Shown here: positions 32,076 to 41,471 of the stretch, in pieces | Layout: the number at the start of each line of letters is the position of its first letter | Position numbering within the stretch: the first letter of the stretch is position 1 | Source: CAMLHU01 sp049680185 | GTDB lineage: Bacteria > Gemmatimonadota > Gemmatimonadetes > Gemmatimonadales > GWC2-71-9 | Reading direction: 5' to 3' | Assembly (NCBI GenBank): GCA_049680185.1 | Contig: JBAUHI010000020.1 | Location: 1 to 64,000, forward strand | DNA length: 64,000 nt | The notes under the pieces: generated by a model | Database searches by the model: none | What the model was told of the DNA's origin: nothing | Seen by the model: only the letters and a program-made list of their open reading frames with translations | Program-made: the position numbers and the translations under genes

Positions 32076-34153
32076 ACCCCGGCCGCGAAGTGCCGTGCCA
32101 GCGCCTGCAGGTAGGTCGCGACCCCTTCGAGCTCGCGGATGGCACGCTCCAGGTCGGCCTGCCCCTGCGCTGTTTCCTGTGCCTGGGTCGCGAGCGCGTT
32201 GGTCTCTTCCCGGGTCCGATAGGACACCAGCGCCAGGCTCTCGATCTGGGAGCGGAGCTTGATGAACGACTGCGATTGCTCCACCGCGGCGTCCGCGATC
32301 CGGCGGGCGTGGCCGCCGGCCTCGTGGGTCGATCCGACGATGGCCTCGAGCGCCTGGACCGCATCGCTGGAGAGCTCGCCCACTCCCTGCACCACCGCCT
32401 CGCCGCGCCGCATCTGCTCGGAGATCTCCGCGACCTGGCTGGTGATCCGTCCCACCAGGAGGCCGGCCTCCTGCGAGGCCTGGGTGCTCTGTTCGGCGAG
32501 CTGACGTACTTCGCCGGCGACGACCGCGAATCCCTTCCCGTGCTTGCCGGCCCGCGCCGCCTCGATCGCCGCGTTCAACGCGATCAGATTGGTCATGTCG
32601 GCGATATCCCGGATGGAGCCGATGAACCCGGTGATCTTCCGGGTGATCGCCCCGAGTGCTGCCACCTGTTCCGCGCTCTCGGCCACGAAGGTCTTGACCT
32701 GGACCAGGCGTTGGAGGGCGTCGGCGATCGCGTCGCGATTCTTCGCCGCCGTGACACTCGCCGATTCACTCGCGTCGGCGGCCATGGCGCCATCACGCGC
32801 CGCGTCCTGGGCCGCCTGGGTCAGGCGTTCGATCGCCTCCAGACCGCCCACCACGAACGCATCCTGTTCTCCCAACTCGCCGCGGATGGCCTGCGCCGCC
32901 GTCGAGACCGCGGACGCGGAACCCCGCACGGCGTCGGTGGCGCGCGCCAATGCGCGCAGCTGGATCCCGATCCGCTCCACCGTTTCCATCAACGGACGCC
33001 TGAGCTCGGCCAGGTGCATCGCGGTCGCGAGCTGCCCGGCAAAGGCCAGCACCGTCGCCGTCTCCTTGGCCCCGTACGCCCGGCGCTTGTGGTGCTCGAG
33101 CTCGAGTGTGCCGACGGTGTCCTCCCCGAAGCGCAGGGGCACGATCAGCACGCTGGCAGCTTCGGGGGATGGCGCCTGGATCCGCTGGTCCCGGGTCGCG
33201 TCGATCACCACGACCGGCTTCCCGGTGCTCACCGCCTCGTCGCGGAGGCCCGGCGTGTCGGCGGGCGGTTCGCCCCGGCCCGGCCGGCCGCGCACGCCGC
33301 GATACAGGAGCTCGGAGGTGCCCTGATCCACGCGGTAGATCCGGAAGTCGTTCCAGTCGAGCAGTCGATGCGCCAGCGCCTCGATCTGTGCGCACGATTC
33401 CTGAAGGCTCACGTTGCTGGTCAGGACCTTTTCCCGGGCGTGGACCTTGCTCAGTTCCTCCGCGCCGATCGCCTCCTCCAGGATCTTCTTGGTAAGGACG
33501 CCGAGCACTGCGAGCACCGCCACGACCGTGACCCACCCGATCGGTGCCAGCATCCGGGCCGCACCGATGAGGATGATCGACGCCGCGATGGTCAGCAGGT
33601 ACCCGACGATCTCGTAGCGCAGGATGAGCATCCGCTCGTCGAGGCCCAGCTTGTCGCGGAGGAGGAGGGTGCCGTAGAAGAGCGACCGACTGGCAAAGAA
33701 ATAGCCCATCACCAGCGTGATCGCGGCCGGGAGGAACTCGAGCGAGAGCTGGTCCGATCCGGTCAGGTGCCGCACGAAGGCGTACATCCCGAACGCCGCC
33801 ATGAATGCCGTGAGCTCCCGGCCGGCGTTGATCCAGCTGAAGCGCCACGGCTTCCGATGGAGCGCCCAGTCGGCCAGGAACACCCCGACCACCAGACCCA
33901 GCGACACCGGGCCGGGACCGATCAGGATGGCACCGACGAGGACCGGCACGCCCGTCTGGGTCAGGTAGGAGTACTTGCTCAGCTGGATGGGGGCGGCGCG
34001 GAGGCCCAGCACCGCTACCGCGATCACCACTGCACCCCACGGATGGGTCAGCCATCCCTGATCGAGCCCGAGCGCCAACGGCAGCAGCACCACCCCGGCG
34101 ATCGCCAGGGCCACCGTGAAGCTGCGGACCGCCGACTCGACCTGGATCCTCAC
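32072..34153 (-). CDS. Membrane chemoreceptor-like protein with GAF and MCP signalling domains
   Basis: 693 residues. N-terminal 1-230 hold about six or more membrane helices in place of the usual periplasmic sensor. Residues about 250-385 are a GAF domain (LLYRGVRGRPG, SVLIVPLRFGEDTVGTLELEHHKRRAYGAKE), and 400-690 the methyl-accepting coiled coil, with hairpin tip IADMTNLIALNAAIEAARAGKHGKGFAVVAGEVRQLAEQS. It would signal to CheA/CheW, none of which is in this window. Its ATG overlaps the trpA stop, an odd position for a receptor. Confidence 0.87.
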   Translation of the reverse strand: MRIQVESAVRSFTVALAIAGVVLLPLALGLDQGWLTHPWGAVVIAVAVLGLRAAPIQLSKYSYLTQTGVPVLVGAILIGPGPVSLGLVVGVFLADWALHRKPWRFSWINAGRELTAFMAAFGMYAFVRHLTGSDQLSLEFLPAAITLVMGYFFASRSLFYGTLLLRDKLGLDERMLILRYEIVGYLLTIAASIILIGAARMLAPIGWVTVVAVLAVLGVLTKKILEEAIGAEELSKVHAREKVLTSNVSLQESCAQIEALAHRLLDWNDFRIYRVDQGTSELLYRGVRGRPGRGEPPADTPGLRDEAVSTGKPVVVIDATRDQRIQAPSPEAASVLIVPLRFGEDTVGTLELEHHKRRAYGAKETATVLAFAGQLATAMHLAELRRPLMETVERIGIQLRALARATDAVRGSASAVSTAAQAIRGELGEQDAFVVGGLEAIERLTQAAQDAARDGAMAADASESASVTAAKNRDAIADALQRLVQVKTFVAESAEQVAALGAITRKITGFIGSIRDIADMTNLIALNAAIEAARAGKHGKGFAVVAGEVRQLAEQSTQASQEAGLLVGRITSQVAEISEQMRRGEAVVQGVGELSSDAVQALEAIVGSTHEAGGHARRIADAAVEQSQSFIKLRSQIESLALVSYRTREETNALATQAQETAQGQADLERAIRELEGVATYLQALARHFAAGV

Positions 34154-34941
34154 GCGGCCGCCCGGTCGAGGGCCCCGCGCAACGCCCCCAGGATCCGCTC
34201 CAACCCCCGAATGCCATCGGCGCCCAGCGCATCCACCAGGGCGCTCCCGACCACCACGCCATCGGCGACCGCCGCGACCGCCCGCGCGTGGGCGGGGGTC
34301 GACACGCCGAAGCCGACCGCGACCGGCAGCGCAGTGGCGGCGCGGATCTGCGCCACTGCCGAAGCGAGGTCGGTGTCGGGCGCGCGAGACGTTCCGGTGA
34401 CGCCGAGGCGCCCGATCAGGTAGATGAATCCTCGGGCGCCTGTGACCACCTCCGCGACCCGCGCTGCGGTCGAGGTCGGGGCGATGAGCCGGATCAGGTC
34501 GAGTGGTGAGCGGGCGACCGATCGCTCGATCGCGGGGTCGGCTCCGGCGGGGAGGTCGGTGAGGAGCAGCGCCGAGACACCCGCCGCCGCCGCGTCGACC
34601 AGGAGGCGGTCGACACCGTAGCGAAGCACCGGATTGAGGTAGCTGAAGAGGACCACCGGCGTGGGAGACCCGAGTCGCGCGATCAGCTCGAGGGTACCGG
34701 CCAAGGTCATCCCCTGTTCCAGCGCTACGAAGCTCGAGCGCTGGATGACGGGGCCGTCGGCGAGCGGATCGCTGAACGGCACGCCGACCTCGACGATGTC
34801 GCCGATGGTGGCGGCGAGCCGCAATGCGTCGAGGCTCGTGGTCCGGTCGGGATAGCCAGCGGTGAGGTACGGGATCAGCGCCGCCTGACGCCGGTGTCGC
34901 AGGCGCTCCCAGGTGGCGGTCAGCGCGACGGCGTCAGACAA
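34150..34941 (-). CDS. trpA: Tryptophan synthase alpha chain
   Basis: 263 residues. Splits indole-3-glycerol phosphate to indole and G3P. YLTAGYPD, the catalytic Glu in DIVEVGVPFSDPLADGPVIQ and the Asp in VPFSD, VLFSYLNPVLRYG, LLTDLPAGAD and GFGVSTPAHA are all present. Separated from trpB by the HEAT and HD-GYP genes, though TrpA and TrpB work as one complex. Overlaps HD-GYP stop by 8 bases and MCP start by 4. Confidence 0.97.
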   Translation of the reverse strand: MSDAVALTATWERLRHRRQAALIPYLTAGYPDRTTSLDALRLAATIGDIVEVGVPFSDPLADGPVIQRSSFVALEQGMTLAGTLELIARLGSPTPVVLFSYLNPVLRYGVDRLLVDAAAAGVSALLLTDLPAGADPAIERSVARSPLDLIRLIAPTSTAARVAEVVTGARGFIYLIGRLGVTGTSRAPDTDLASAVAQIRAATALPVAVGFGVSTPAHARAVAAVADGVVVGSALVDALGADGIRGLERILGALRGALDRAAA

Positions 34942-36454
34942 AGTAGTCGCCGACGGTGAGTCCGTACCGGTCGGGCGAGGTCACCTTGACGATGGACCGC
35001 CGGTGATGCCCGGCGTCATCGAGTTCACCGAGATCCACCTGCTGGCCGGGTGGCGGGTAGATCCCGCCATCGGCGTCGAGCGCCAGGCGCACCAGCGGCC
35101 GGTTGAGCAGGGTGGGATCGGGGTTGGCGCCGGCCACGACGCCGACCTCGAGGGTGTCGAGGACCACCACCGTCCCCACCGGGTAGACGCCCAGCAGGTT
35201 GATCAGCGCCTTGACCATCACCTTGTCATAGCCGCGGCGCGGGTTGTCCCACATCTCCTTCAGGACCTGGTCGGGCTGGATGGGGACGGTCTGGTAGCTG
35301 CGACGGCTGGTGGCCGCGTCGAAGCCGTCGGCCACCGCCACCAGGCGGGAATAGGTGCCCTGCTCCCGGGACCGGATGACGCGCGGATACCCGCTCAGGT
35401 CGGTCTTCATGTGATGCTCGGCCGCCACGATGGCCGCCCGATAGGGGACCTCGCCGTGCCCGCGCAACCCGAAGAGCGTCAGCACCCCGTACCACGGGTG
35501 CGCCTGCATCACCCGCCACTCATCCTCGGTGAGGCCGCCGGCCTTGTTGAGCACCTCCAGCGGGACGCGCGACTTGCCCACGTCGTGCAACAGCGCGGCC
35601 AGCCCGAGGTCGTACAGTTGCTGCTTCGAGAAGCCCAGTCGCTTGCCGATGGCCACGGAAAAGATGCAGACGTTGACCGAATGGGTGAACGTGTACTCGT
35701 CGTAGTCGCGGATGGTGGTGAGTCCGACCAGCGAGGTCTCGTTGTTGAGCACCTGGTCGACCACCGCCTGGACCGCGCGCTTCATCTTCTTCACGCTCGG
35801 CGCCCGACCCAACCGGGCCCCGGTCATCACCTCGCGCGTCACCGCCACGCCCTGCGAATAGGTCCGCTTGGCCGCAAAGCGCTGCGACTCCGCGTCCCCC
35901 GCCGCGTCGCTGTTCTCGCTGCTCGGCTCCAGGTGCACATGGGCGATCTTCGAGCCGTCCATCCGGCCGATGAGCTCATCAAGCTTGGCCGCGCCCGCGG
36001 CCGCCGGTTTGCCGGAGAGGCTCAGCAACAGGCTCACGAACGCCTGCCACTCCCGGCGGTCGATCCCCTCCTCGATCCGCACCGCCCCGATGTTGAACTC
36101 CCGGAAGATGCCGAGGATCGAGCTGAACGAGGCGTAGTTGTCGAGCTCGAGACGGAGCCGGGTCGAGTTGACGAACATGAACTCGCCCGCCAGCCGCACC
36201 TCGATCTCCTGTTCGGATGCCAGCAGCGCCACCGTGGCGGCCTGGAGTTCATCGAGTGCGCGCTGGACGGTGGCGTTCTCCACCGGATAGAGCTTGAGCG
36301 CCCGATGGACGGAGTAGAACAACAGCAGCAGGCCGCGCCCACCGTGACGCAGGCCCGCTTCTCCGCCGGTAGGGCCACCGGCCCGGAGCGCCACCGCGGC
36401 GCGCGCCGCCGGTGGCGTCGTCCGGGGCGGTGTGGGCGTGGCGTCGTCGCTCAC
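34934..36454 (-). CDS. HD-GYP domain protein with conserved N-terminal domain
   Basis: 506 residues. Residues about 40-160 form an N-terminal domain (LKLYPVENATVQRALDELQ...EIEVRLAGEFMFVN...IEEGIDRREWQAFVSLLLSL) also present in the adjacent HEAT protein. The HD-GYP domain (about 210-430) has LLHDVGKSRVPLEVLNKAG and HPWYGVLTL; the third motif reads AEHHMKTDLSGYP instead of HHExxDGxGYP, a Glu-to-Met and Gly-to-Leu change. The family hydrolyses cyclic di-GMP. An acting diguanylate cyclase is encoded at 59567. Activity may be reduced or altered by the motif changes. Confidence 0.85.
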   Translation of the reverse strand: MSDDATPTPPRTTPPAARAAVALRAGGPTGGEAGLRHGGRGLLLLFYSVHRALKLYPVENATVQRALDELQAATVALLASEQEIEVRLAGEFMFVNSTRLRLELDNYASFSSILGIFREFNIGAVRIEEGIDRREWQAFVSLLLSLSGKPAAAGAAKLDELIGRMDGSKIAHVHLEPSSENSDAAGDAESQRFAAKRTYSQGVAVTREVMTGARLGRAPSVKKMKRAVQAVVDQVLNNETSLVGLTTIRDYDEYTFTHSVNVCIFSVAIGKRLGFSKQQLYDLGLAALLHDVGKSRVPLEVLNKAGGLTEDEWRVMQAHPWYGVLTLFGLRGHGEVPYRAAIVAAEHHMKTDLSGYPRVIRSREQGTYSRLVAVADGFDAATSRRSYQTVPIQPDQVLKEMWDNPRRGYDKVMVKALINLLGVYPVGTVVVLDTLEVGVVAGANPDPTLLNRPLVRLALDADGGIYPPPGQQVDLGELDDAGHHRRSIVKVTSPDRYGLTVGDYFV

Positions 36455-38184
36455 TCGGTCACCTCGCGCAGGGCGCGGCTGGCGGCGGTGCGCACCACGG
36501 CCTCCTTGTCCTGGGTGGCCTTCTCCACGATGCCACGCACGTCCGGATGCTTGATCCGGGCGATCGCCGTGACCGCGCAGCCACGCGTCCCGGGACTCGC
36601 CTTCCGCTTGAAGAGTCCGCTGCCACCCTGCACGATCTCCGCGAGCGGCGCCAACGCTGCCGTACCCGCGATGACCGCGAACGCCTCGAAGTAGGCCTGC
36701 CGCTCGGTCAAGTCCCGATCCTCGGCTGTCTTGGCGAGCACCACCGCTTCCACCGCCTTGAGCGCGCCCTTGTGCCCCCTCCCGCCCAGCACCCGCACCA
36801 CATGCAGCCGCACTTCCCGGTCGTCATCCACCAGGGCGCGCTCCAAGGCTGAGAACGCACCAGGTGATGCGATCTCGCTGAGGGCCTTGGCGGCGGCCAG
36901 GCGGATCGCCGGGTCGTCGTGTCCCAGGTTTTGGGCCAGGCCGGGCACCGACGGCTGCAGCCGGAGCCGCCCCGACAGGGCGATGGCGGACGCGAGCGCC
37001 TCGCTCTCCGGCGATCCGAGGATCCGGAGGATCTCGGCGGGGTTGGCCTCCGCCAGCTGGACCGCCACCCGCTCCAGCATCTCCCGGGCCGTCTGGTTCG
37101 CCGCTCGCGGAAGCCAGACCATGACCGGCTCGAGCGCACTGCCCCGGAGTTCCCGGAAGAGCTCGGTGAGGTCGGCCTCGGCCGGTGGCGCCGAGGCCTC
37201 GTCGATGGCCCGGAGAAGTTCGGCCACCACGTTCGGCTCGCTCAGCTGCCGCGCGAAGAGCTCCAGTCGCGCTCGATGCGGCTCGGCGAGTGCGCGGCCA
37301 CGCATCGCCAGCACCTTGGTCTCGCGAAGCATCTGCGCCACCGCCCGCAGGTCGCCCGCGGCCAGCAGGTAGACCGGGAAGCTCTCCAGGATGGTCAGGA
37401 TCTCGTCCCGGACCTCGGGCGCCGTCTGGATCTCGAACAGGTCGTAGAGGAATGCCATCACGTTGGCCCGAAGGTCCTGGTCGTACTCGGCCTTCATCTC
37501 CCGGGCGATGTACTGGATCTCCTGCTCGTCCAGGAAGTAAAGGGTGGAGTCGGCATCGTCCAGCTGCACCACTCCGGGCAGCCGCGGCGTCTGGACATCC
37601 TCCGACACCGCGTCGCGGCGGCTCGCCCGGACGTCCTCGGCGGTGACCCCGGTGGCCGGGCCGCCGCTGGAGGCGGATCCCGCCACCGGAGGGCCAGTGA
37701 CCGCCGGCACCGCTGCATCGGTCGGCGCTTCGTTGAAGGTGTAGCGGATGAGCTGGAAATCCTGCTCCCACAAGAGCGTCAGCAGGTCGTCCTCGGCCTC
37801 CGCGGGGAGCGAGCGGACCTTGTTGACCACCTCGAGGAACCGGATGATCTCTTCGGTCTCGACGCCGCGCTGGAAGGAGAGGAGACGCAGGCCGTCCTTG
37901 TACAACGTCCACGCCAGGCTGTCCGACCGCGAAGCCTGGTGGTACACCGACTGCTCGTCCCACATGAAGTCCGATTCGGTGACCGAGAACGCCAGGTCAT
38001 CGAGCACCGCCCAGATCGGCGCGAACGCCGTACGGATCCCCTCGACCGCGCGTTGGTAGATCGGATTGTTGGGCAGGTAGATCTGGGTGGCCCGGAGCGA
38101 CTTCATCAGCATGCGAAGGAGCTCCTCCACCTGGGCGGGGGGAAGGAGGACCTCCGTTCCGTCGCTGCGCGGGGCCATCGTCAC
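36451..38184 (-). CDS. HEAT-repeat protein
   Basis: 577 residues. Residues about 10-135 resemble the N-terminal domain of the neighbouring HD-GYP protein (QIYLPNNPIYQRAVEGIRTAF...DFMWDEQSVYHQ...LLSFQRGVETEEIIRFLEVV). A long acidic, alanine-rich linker precedes helical HEAT repeats at about 230-577, clearest in LGHDDPAIRLAAAKALSEIASPGAFSALERALVDDDREVRLHVVRVLGGRGHKGAL. Protein-protein scaffold in the cytosol; partner unknown, HD-GYP likely. Overlaps trpB and HD-GYP by ATGA. Confidence 0.85.
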   Translation of the reverse strand: MTMAPRSDGTEVLLPPAQVEELLRMLMKSLRATQIYLPNNPIYQRAVEGIRTAFAPIWAVLDDLAFSVTESDFMWDEQSVYHQASRSDSLAWTLYKDGLRLLSFQRGVETEEIIRFLEVVNKVRSLPAEAEDDLLTLLWEQDFQLIRYTFNEAPTDAAVPAVTGPPVAGSASSGGPATGVTAEDVRASRRDAVSEDVQTPRLPGVVQLDDADSTLYFLDEQEIQYIAREMKAEYDQDLRANVMAFLYDLFEIQTAPEVRDEILTILESFPVYLLAAGDLRAVAQMLRETKVLAMRGRALAEPHRARLELFARQLSEPNVVAELLRAIDEASAPPAEADLTELFRELRGSALEPVMVWLPRAANQTAREMLERVAVQLAEANPAEILRILGSPESEALASAIALSGRLRLQPSVPGLAQNLGHDDPAIRLAAAKALSEIASPGAFSALERALVDDDREVRLHVVRVLGGRGHKGALKAVEAVVLAKTAEDRDLTERQAYFEAFAVIAGTAALAPLAEIVQGGSGLFKRKASPGTRGCAVTAIARIKHPDVRGIVEKATQDKEAVVRTAASRALREVTE

Positions 38185-39383
38185 GCGGAGTTCGCTCCCA
38201 TCGCGGCCACGTGGGCCACGTCCTTATCGCCCCGCCCGCTCAGGCAGAGCAGCACCACATCGTCCTTGGCCCACCGCCCGCGCGAACGTTCGATCCAGGC
38301 CACCGCGTGCGCCGTCTCCAGCGCCGGGATGATCCCCTCGAGCTCGGCCAGCCGGCGGAACCCCGCCAGCGCCTCCTGATCGGTCACCGCATCGTACGTC
38401 ACCCGACCCCCATCCTTCATCCAGCTGTGCTCGGGCCCCACCCCCGGATAGTCGAGCCCGGCGGAAATGGAGTGCGCCGGCAGCACCTGGCCGTCCGCGT
38501 CCTGCAGCAGGTAGCTCATCGAGCCGTGCAGCACGCCGGGACTCCCCGCCGTGAGCGTGGCGCTGTGGCGCCCGGTAGCGATACCCTCGCCCGCCGCCTC
38601 CACGCCGACGAGTTCGACCCCGGCATCGTCGAGGAATCCGCTGAACATCCCCGCCGCGTTGGATCCGCCTCCCACGCACGCCACCACGGTCTCGGGCAAC
38701 GCACCATGGCGCTCGATCATCTGGGCCCGCGCCTCGCGGCCGATGACCGATTGGAAATCCCGGACCATCCGTGGATAGGGATCAGGGCCGACGACCGATC
38801 CGATGATATAGTGGGTGGTCTCGACGCTCGCGACCCAGTCCCGCAGCGCTTCGTTGGTGGCATCCTTGAGCGTGCGGGTGCCGGACCCGACCGGCACGAC
38901 CGTCGCCCCCAGCAACTGCATCCGGTAGACGTTGAGCGCCTGGCGGGCCACATCCTCCGCGCCCATGTACACCACACACTCGAGACCGAACCGCGCGCAG
39001 ACCGTGGCGGTCGCGACGCCGTGCTGCCCCGCCCCGGTCTCGGCGATGATCCGCCGCTTGCCCATCCGCCGCGCCAGCAGTGCCTGGCCGATGGTGTTGT
39101 TGATCTTGTGGGCACCGGTGTGGTTCAGGTCCTCGCGCTTGAGGATGACACGGCAGCCGACCACCGCGCCGAAACGATCCGCCTCGGTGAGCGGGGTAGG
39201 ACGGCCGCCGAAATCACGGAGGATGTCGGCGTACTCCGCCCAGAACCCCTGGTCATTGCGCAGGGAATCGTAGAGTGCGGCCAACTGCTCCAGCGCAGGC
39301 ACGAGGGTCTCAGGCACATAGCGTCCGCCGTATGGCCCGAACCGGCCTGCGACCGCCCGCTCAGGGGGGAGGGAGCTCGCCAA
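38181..39383 (-). CDS. trpB: Tryptophan synthase beta chain
   Basis: 400 residues. Makes tryptophan from indole and serine. GRFGPYGGRYVPETLVPALEQL near the N-terminus, KREDLNHTGAHKINNTIGQALLA with the PLP-Schiff-base Lys, ETGAGQHGVATA and VGGGSNAAGMF are all conserved, so PLP and TrpA contacts are intact. A TTG start (39383) with TGGAGG 6 bases upstream is preferred over the GTG at 39428; both lie inside trpF. Confidence 0.96.
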   Translation of the reverse strand: MASSLPPERAVAGRFGPYGGRYVPETLVPALEQLAALYDSLRNDQGFWAEYADILRDFGGRPTPLTEADRFGAVVGCRVILKREDLNHTGAHKINNTIGQALLARRMGKRRIIAETGAGQHGVATATVCARFGLECVVYMGAEDVARQALNVYRMQLLGATVVPVGSGTRTLKDATNEALRDWVASVETTHYIIGSVVGPDPYPRMVRDFQSVIGREARAQMIERHGALPETVVACVGGGSNAAGMFSGFLDDAGVELVGVEAAGEGIATGRHSATLTAGSPGVLHGSMSYLLQDADGQVLPAHSISAGLDYPGVGPEHSWMKDGGRVTYDAVTDQEALAGFRRLAELEGIIPALETAHAVAWIERSRGRWAKDDVVLLCLSGRGDKDVAHVAAMGANSA

Positions 39384-40008
39384 CCAGCGCCTCCAGGAAC
39401 GATCGAATGAGTGCAGGATCCTTCTCACCGGGGACGCGCTCGACCCCGGAACTCACATCCACCACGTCGGGCCCGACCGCCGCCACGACCCCGGCCACCG
39501 ACCCCGGCCGCAAGCCACCGGCCAGCACCATCGTTCGGCCGGTCAATGCGGTCCGCGCCGCTCGCGCGAGCTCGGTGTCGAGGGGCGTCCCGGTGCCGCC
39601 CAACGCGCCGTCCACCTTCGGCTCCACCAGCGTCGCATCGACCTCGGCCGCTCCAGCACCCGCTCCGCGCGCGCCGGCCAGGTCCGCGATGCGCGCCACC
39701 CGCCACACCAGCATCCCGTCGCGCTGCAAACGCATTGCGACCTCGCCCCGCAGCTCTCCATGCACCTGGGCGCCGCGGAGCCCGGTCCGATCGCGGTGTC
39801 GGAGGATAATGTCGACATCGTCGGACGCGAAGACTCCGAAGACCGGCCGCCCCCCCGCCGCCGCCACGATGTCGTGCGCCTCCGTGGCGCGCACTTCCCG
39901 CCGAGCCCCGGGGATCAGGATCATACCAAGGTACGATGCTCCGCACTCAACGGCTACCGCGGCATCCGCGCCACGCCGGAGTCCGCAGATCTTCACCTCA
40001 ACGGCCAC
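39361..40008 (-). CDS. trpF: Phosphoribosylanthranilate isomerase
   Basis: 215 residues, TIM barrel. VEVKICGLRRGADAAVAVECGASYLGMIL carries the catalytic Cys; the matching Asp is in late VDATLVEP or VDVSSGVE. LAGGLRPGSVAGVVAAVGPDVVDVSSGVER is the phosphate site. Overlaps trpC by 11 bases and trpB by 23. Confidence 0.94.
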   Translation of the reverse strand: MAVEVKICGLRRGADAAVAVECGASYLGMILIPGARREVRATEAHDIVAAAGGRPVFGVFASDDVDIILRHRDRTGLRGAQVHGELRGEVAMRLQRDGMLVWRVARIADLAGARGAGAGAAEVDATLVEPKVDGALGGTGTPLDTELARAARTALTGRTMVLAGGLRPGSVAGVVAAVGPDVVDVSSGVERVPGEKDPALIRSFLEALVGELPPP

Positions 40009-40822
40009 GACGCTCGACCCCGGTCATGGAGGCAGCCAACGCGGTGGGGGACTTGGCGCGGGACAAGGCGCCGCCGACCAGCACCGCGTCCGCACCCGCC
40101 GCCGCCGCTATTGCCGCATCATCGGCCGTGCTGATGCCGCTTTCCGCCACCGCGACCCGGTCAGCGGGGATCCGCGACAACAGCGCCCACGCCGCCGAGT
40201 GATCGATCGTGAGGTCGTCCAGGTCCCGGCTGTTGATGCCGATCACCAAGGCGCCTGCCTCAAGTGCGACGTCGACCTCGGACGCGGTGTGCGCCTCGAC
40301 GAGTGCACCGAGCCCGAGCGTACCACACCCGCGCAACAATGTCCGGAGCTCCACCCGCGAGAGTGCGCGCACAATAAGAAGGACTGCGGCCGCACCCGCC
40401 GCCCGGGCCTCGACCAACTGCAGCTCGTCGAGGATGAAGTCCTTCCGGAGGACCGGGAGCGGGATCTCCGCCGCGACCGCCGTGAGGTCCTCGATGGAGC
40501 CCCCAAAATGGGCCGGTTCGGTGAGCACCGACACCGCTGATGCGCCGGCCGCTGCGTACGCCTTCGCATGCGCGACCGGATCGAGCCCACGCGAGATCTC
40601 TCCTCCCGACGGCGACCGCCGCTTCACCTCCGCGATGAGCTTGAGCCGCGGTCCGACCGAGAGCGCATCCCGGAATGACGGCGGTGCCGGGCGCACTGCG
40701 GCGGCCCGCTCCAGATCGCCCGCGCGCCGGGCCAGCGCGGGAAGCCGGGCCCGGGTGCCGGCCAGGATCTCGTCGAGGACCGACCCCGTCTTGCCCTTCG
40801 GCGCATTTTCGGGTACGTTCAT
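39998..40822 (-). CDS. trpC: Indole-3-glycerol phosphate synthase
   Basis: 274 residues. LKLIAEVKRRSPSGGEI, VSVLTEPAHFGGS, PLPVLRKDFILDELQLVEARAAGAAAVLLI, LGLGALVEAHTASEVDVAL, GINSRDLDDL and VAVAESGIST are the complete active-site set. ATG at 40822 leaves 38 bases to the divergent lexA. First gene of the large minus-strand run. Confidence 0.96.
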   Translation of the reverse strand: MNVPENAPKGKTGSVLDEILAGTRARLPALARRAGDLERAAAVRPAPPSFRDALSVGPRLKLIAEVKRRSPSGGEISRGLDPVAHAKAYAAAGASAVSVLTEPAHFGGSIEDLTAVAAEIPLPVLRKDFILDELQLVEARAAGAAAVLLIVRALSRVELRTLLRGCGTLGLGALVEAHTASEVDVALEAGALVIGINSRDLDDLTIDHSAAWALLSRIPADRVAVAESGISTADDAAIAAAAGADAVLVGGALSRAKSPTALAASMTGVERRGR

Positions 40823-40860
40823 TCGGAGTCCGTTCGGTCGACCTTCCACCTGGGGGAGCG

Positions 40861-41469
40861 ATGCCGCTCACCAAGCGCCAGAGCGAGATCCTCGAGTTCG
40901 TCCGCAGTTACATCGCCGAGCAGGGGTATGCGCCCAGCTTCGAGGAGATCGCCGGCCGGTTCGAGTTCCAGTCGCTCGCCACGGTGCACGAGCACCTGAG
41001 CAACCTGGAACGCAAAGGCTACATCCGACGGGCCCACAACGAGAGCCGCGCCATCGAGGTGCTGCCCCCGCGAGGTCAGGCCATCGCGACCGAGATCCCG
41101 CTCCTGGGTACGGTGGCGGCCGGCTTCCCGATCGAGTCCCTGGCGCACGACGAGACCATCGCGCTGCCGGACGACATGCTCCCACGGCGGGGCCCCAACT
41201 ACGCCCTCCGGGTCAAGGGCCAGTCGATGATCGAGGAGCACATCTGCGATGGCGACGTCGTGGTGGTGCACGGACGGGATGCCGCCGAGAACGGCGAGAT
41301 GGTCATTGCGCTGGTCAACGGATCCGAAGCGACGGTCAAGAAGTTCTATCGGGAGCCCGGCGGCTGGGTCCGCCTGCAACCCGCCAACGCCACGATGTCG
41401 CCGCTGCGCTTCCAGGAGCGCGATGTCGTGATCCAGGGCGTGGTGGTGGGGATCCTCCGGAAGTACTGA
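40861..41469 (+). CDS. lexA: LexA repressor
   Basis: 202 residues. Winged helix-turn-helix at 1-65 (LTKRQSEILEFVRSYIAEQGYAPSFEEIAGRF...LATVHEHLSNLERKGYIRR). Self-cleavage site Ala-Gly in LGTVAAGFPIE, catalytic Ser in RVKGQSMIEEHI and Lys in SEATVKKF. Represses the SOS response until RecA triggers cleavage. GGGGGAG lies 3-9 bases before the ATG. It interrupts the trp genes: divergent from trpC by 38 bases and convergent with trpD (2-base gap). No canonical CTG-N10-CAG or GAAC-N4-GTTC box is seen. Confidence 0.96.
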   Translation: MPLTKRQSEILEFVRSYIAEQGYAPSFEEIAGRFEFQSLATVHEHLSNLERKGYIRRAHNESRAIEVLPPRGQAIATEIPLLGTVAAGFPIESLAHDETIALPDDMLPRRGPNYALRVKGQSMIEEHICDGDVVVVHGRDAAENGEMVIALVNGSEATVKKFYREPGGWVRLQPANATMSPLRFQERDVVIQGVVVGILRKY

Positions 41470-41471
41470 TC

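Noticed and set aside
30644..34423. A very long open frame of 1259 codons on the plus strand
   Set aside because: It lies antisense to folK, the MCP gene and parts of panB and trpA, has no recognisable domains and an Arg/His/Pro/Gly-rich composition typical of GC-rich shadow frames. The same holds for long frames at 13813-15951 (+), 54343-56589 (-) and 43127-45094 (-).
40823..40860. SOS box upstream of lexA
   Set aside because: Only a GTTC-N11-GTTC direct repeat and GGTCGACC palindrome are seen; neither fits a known LexA site.
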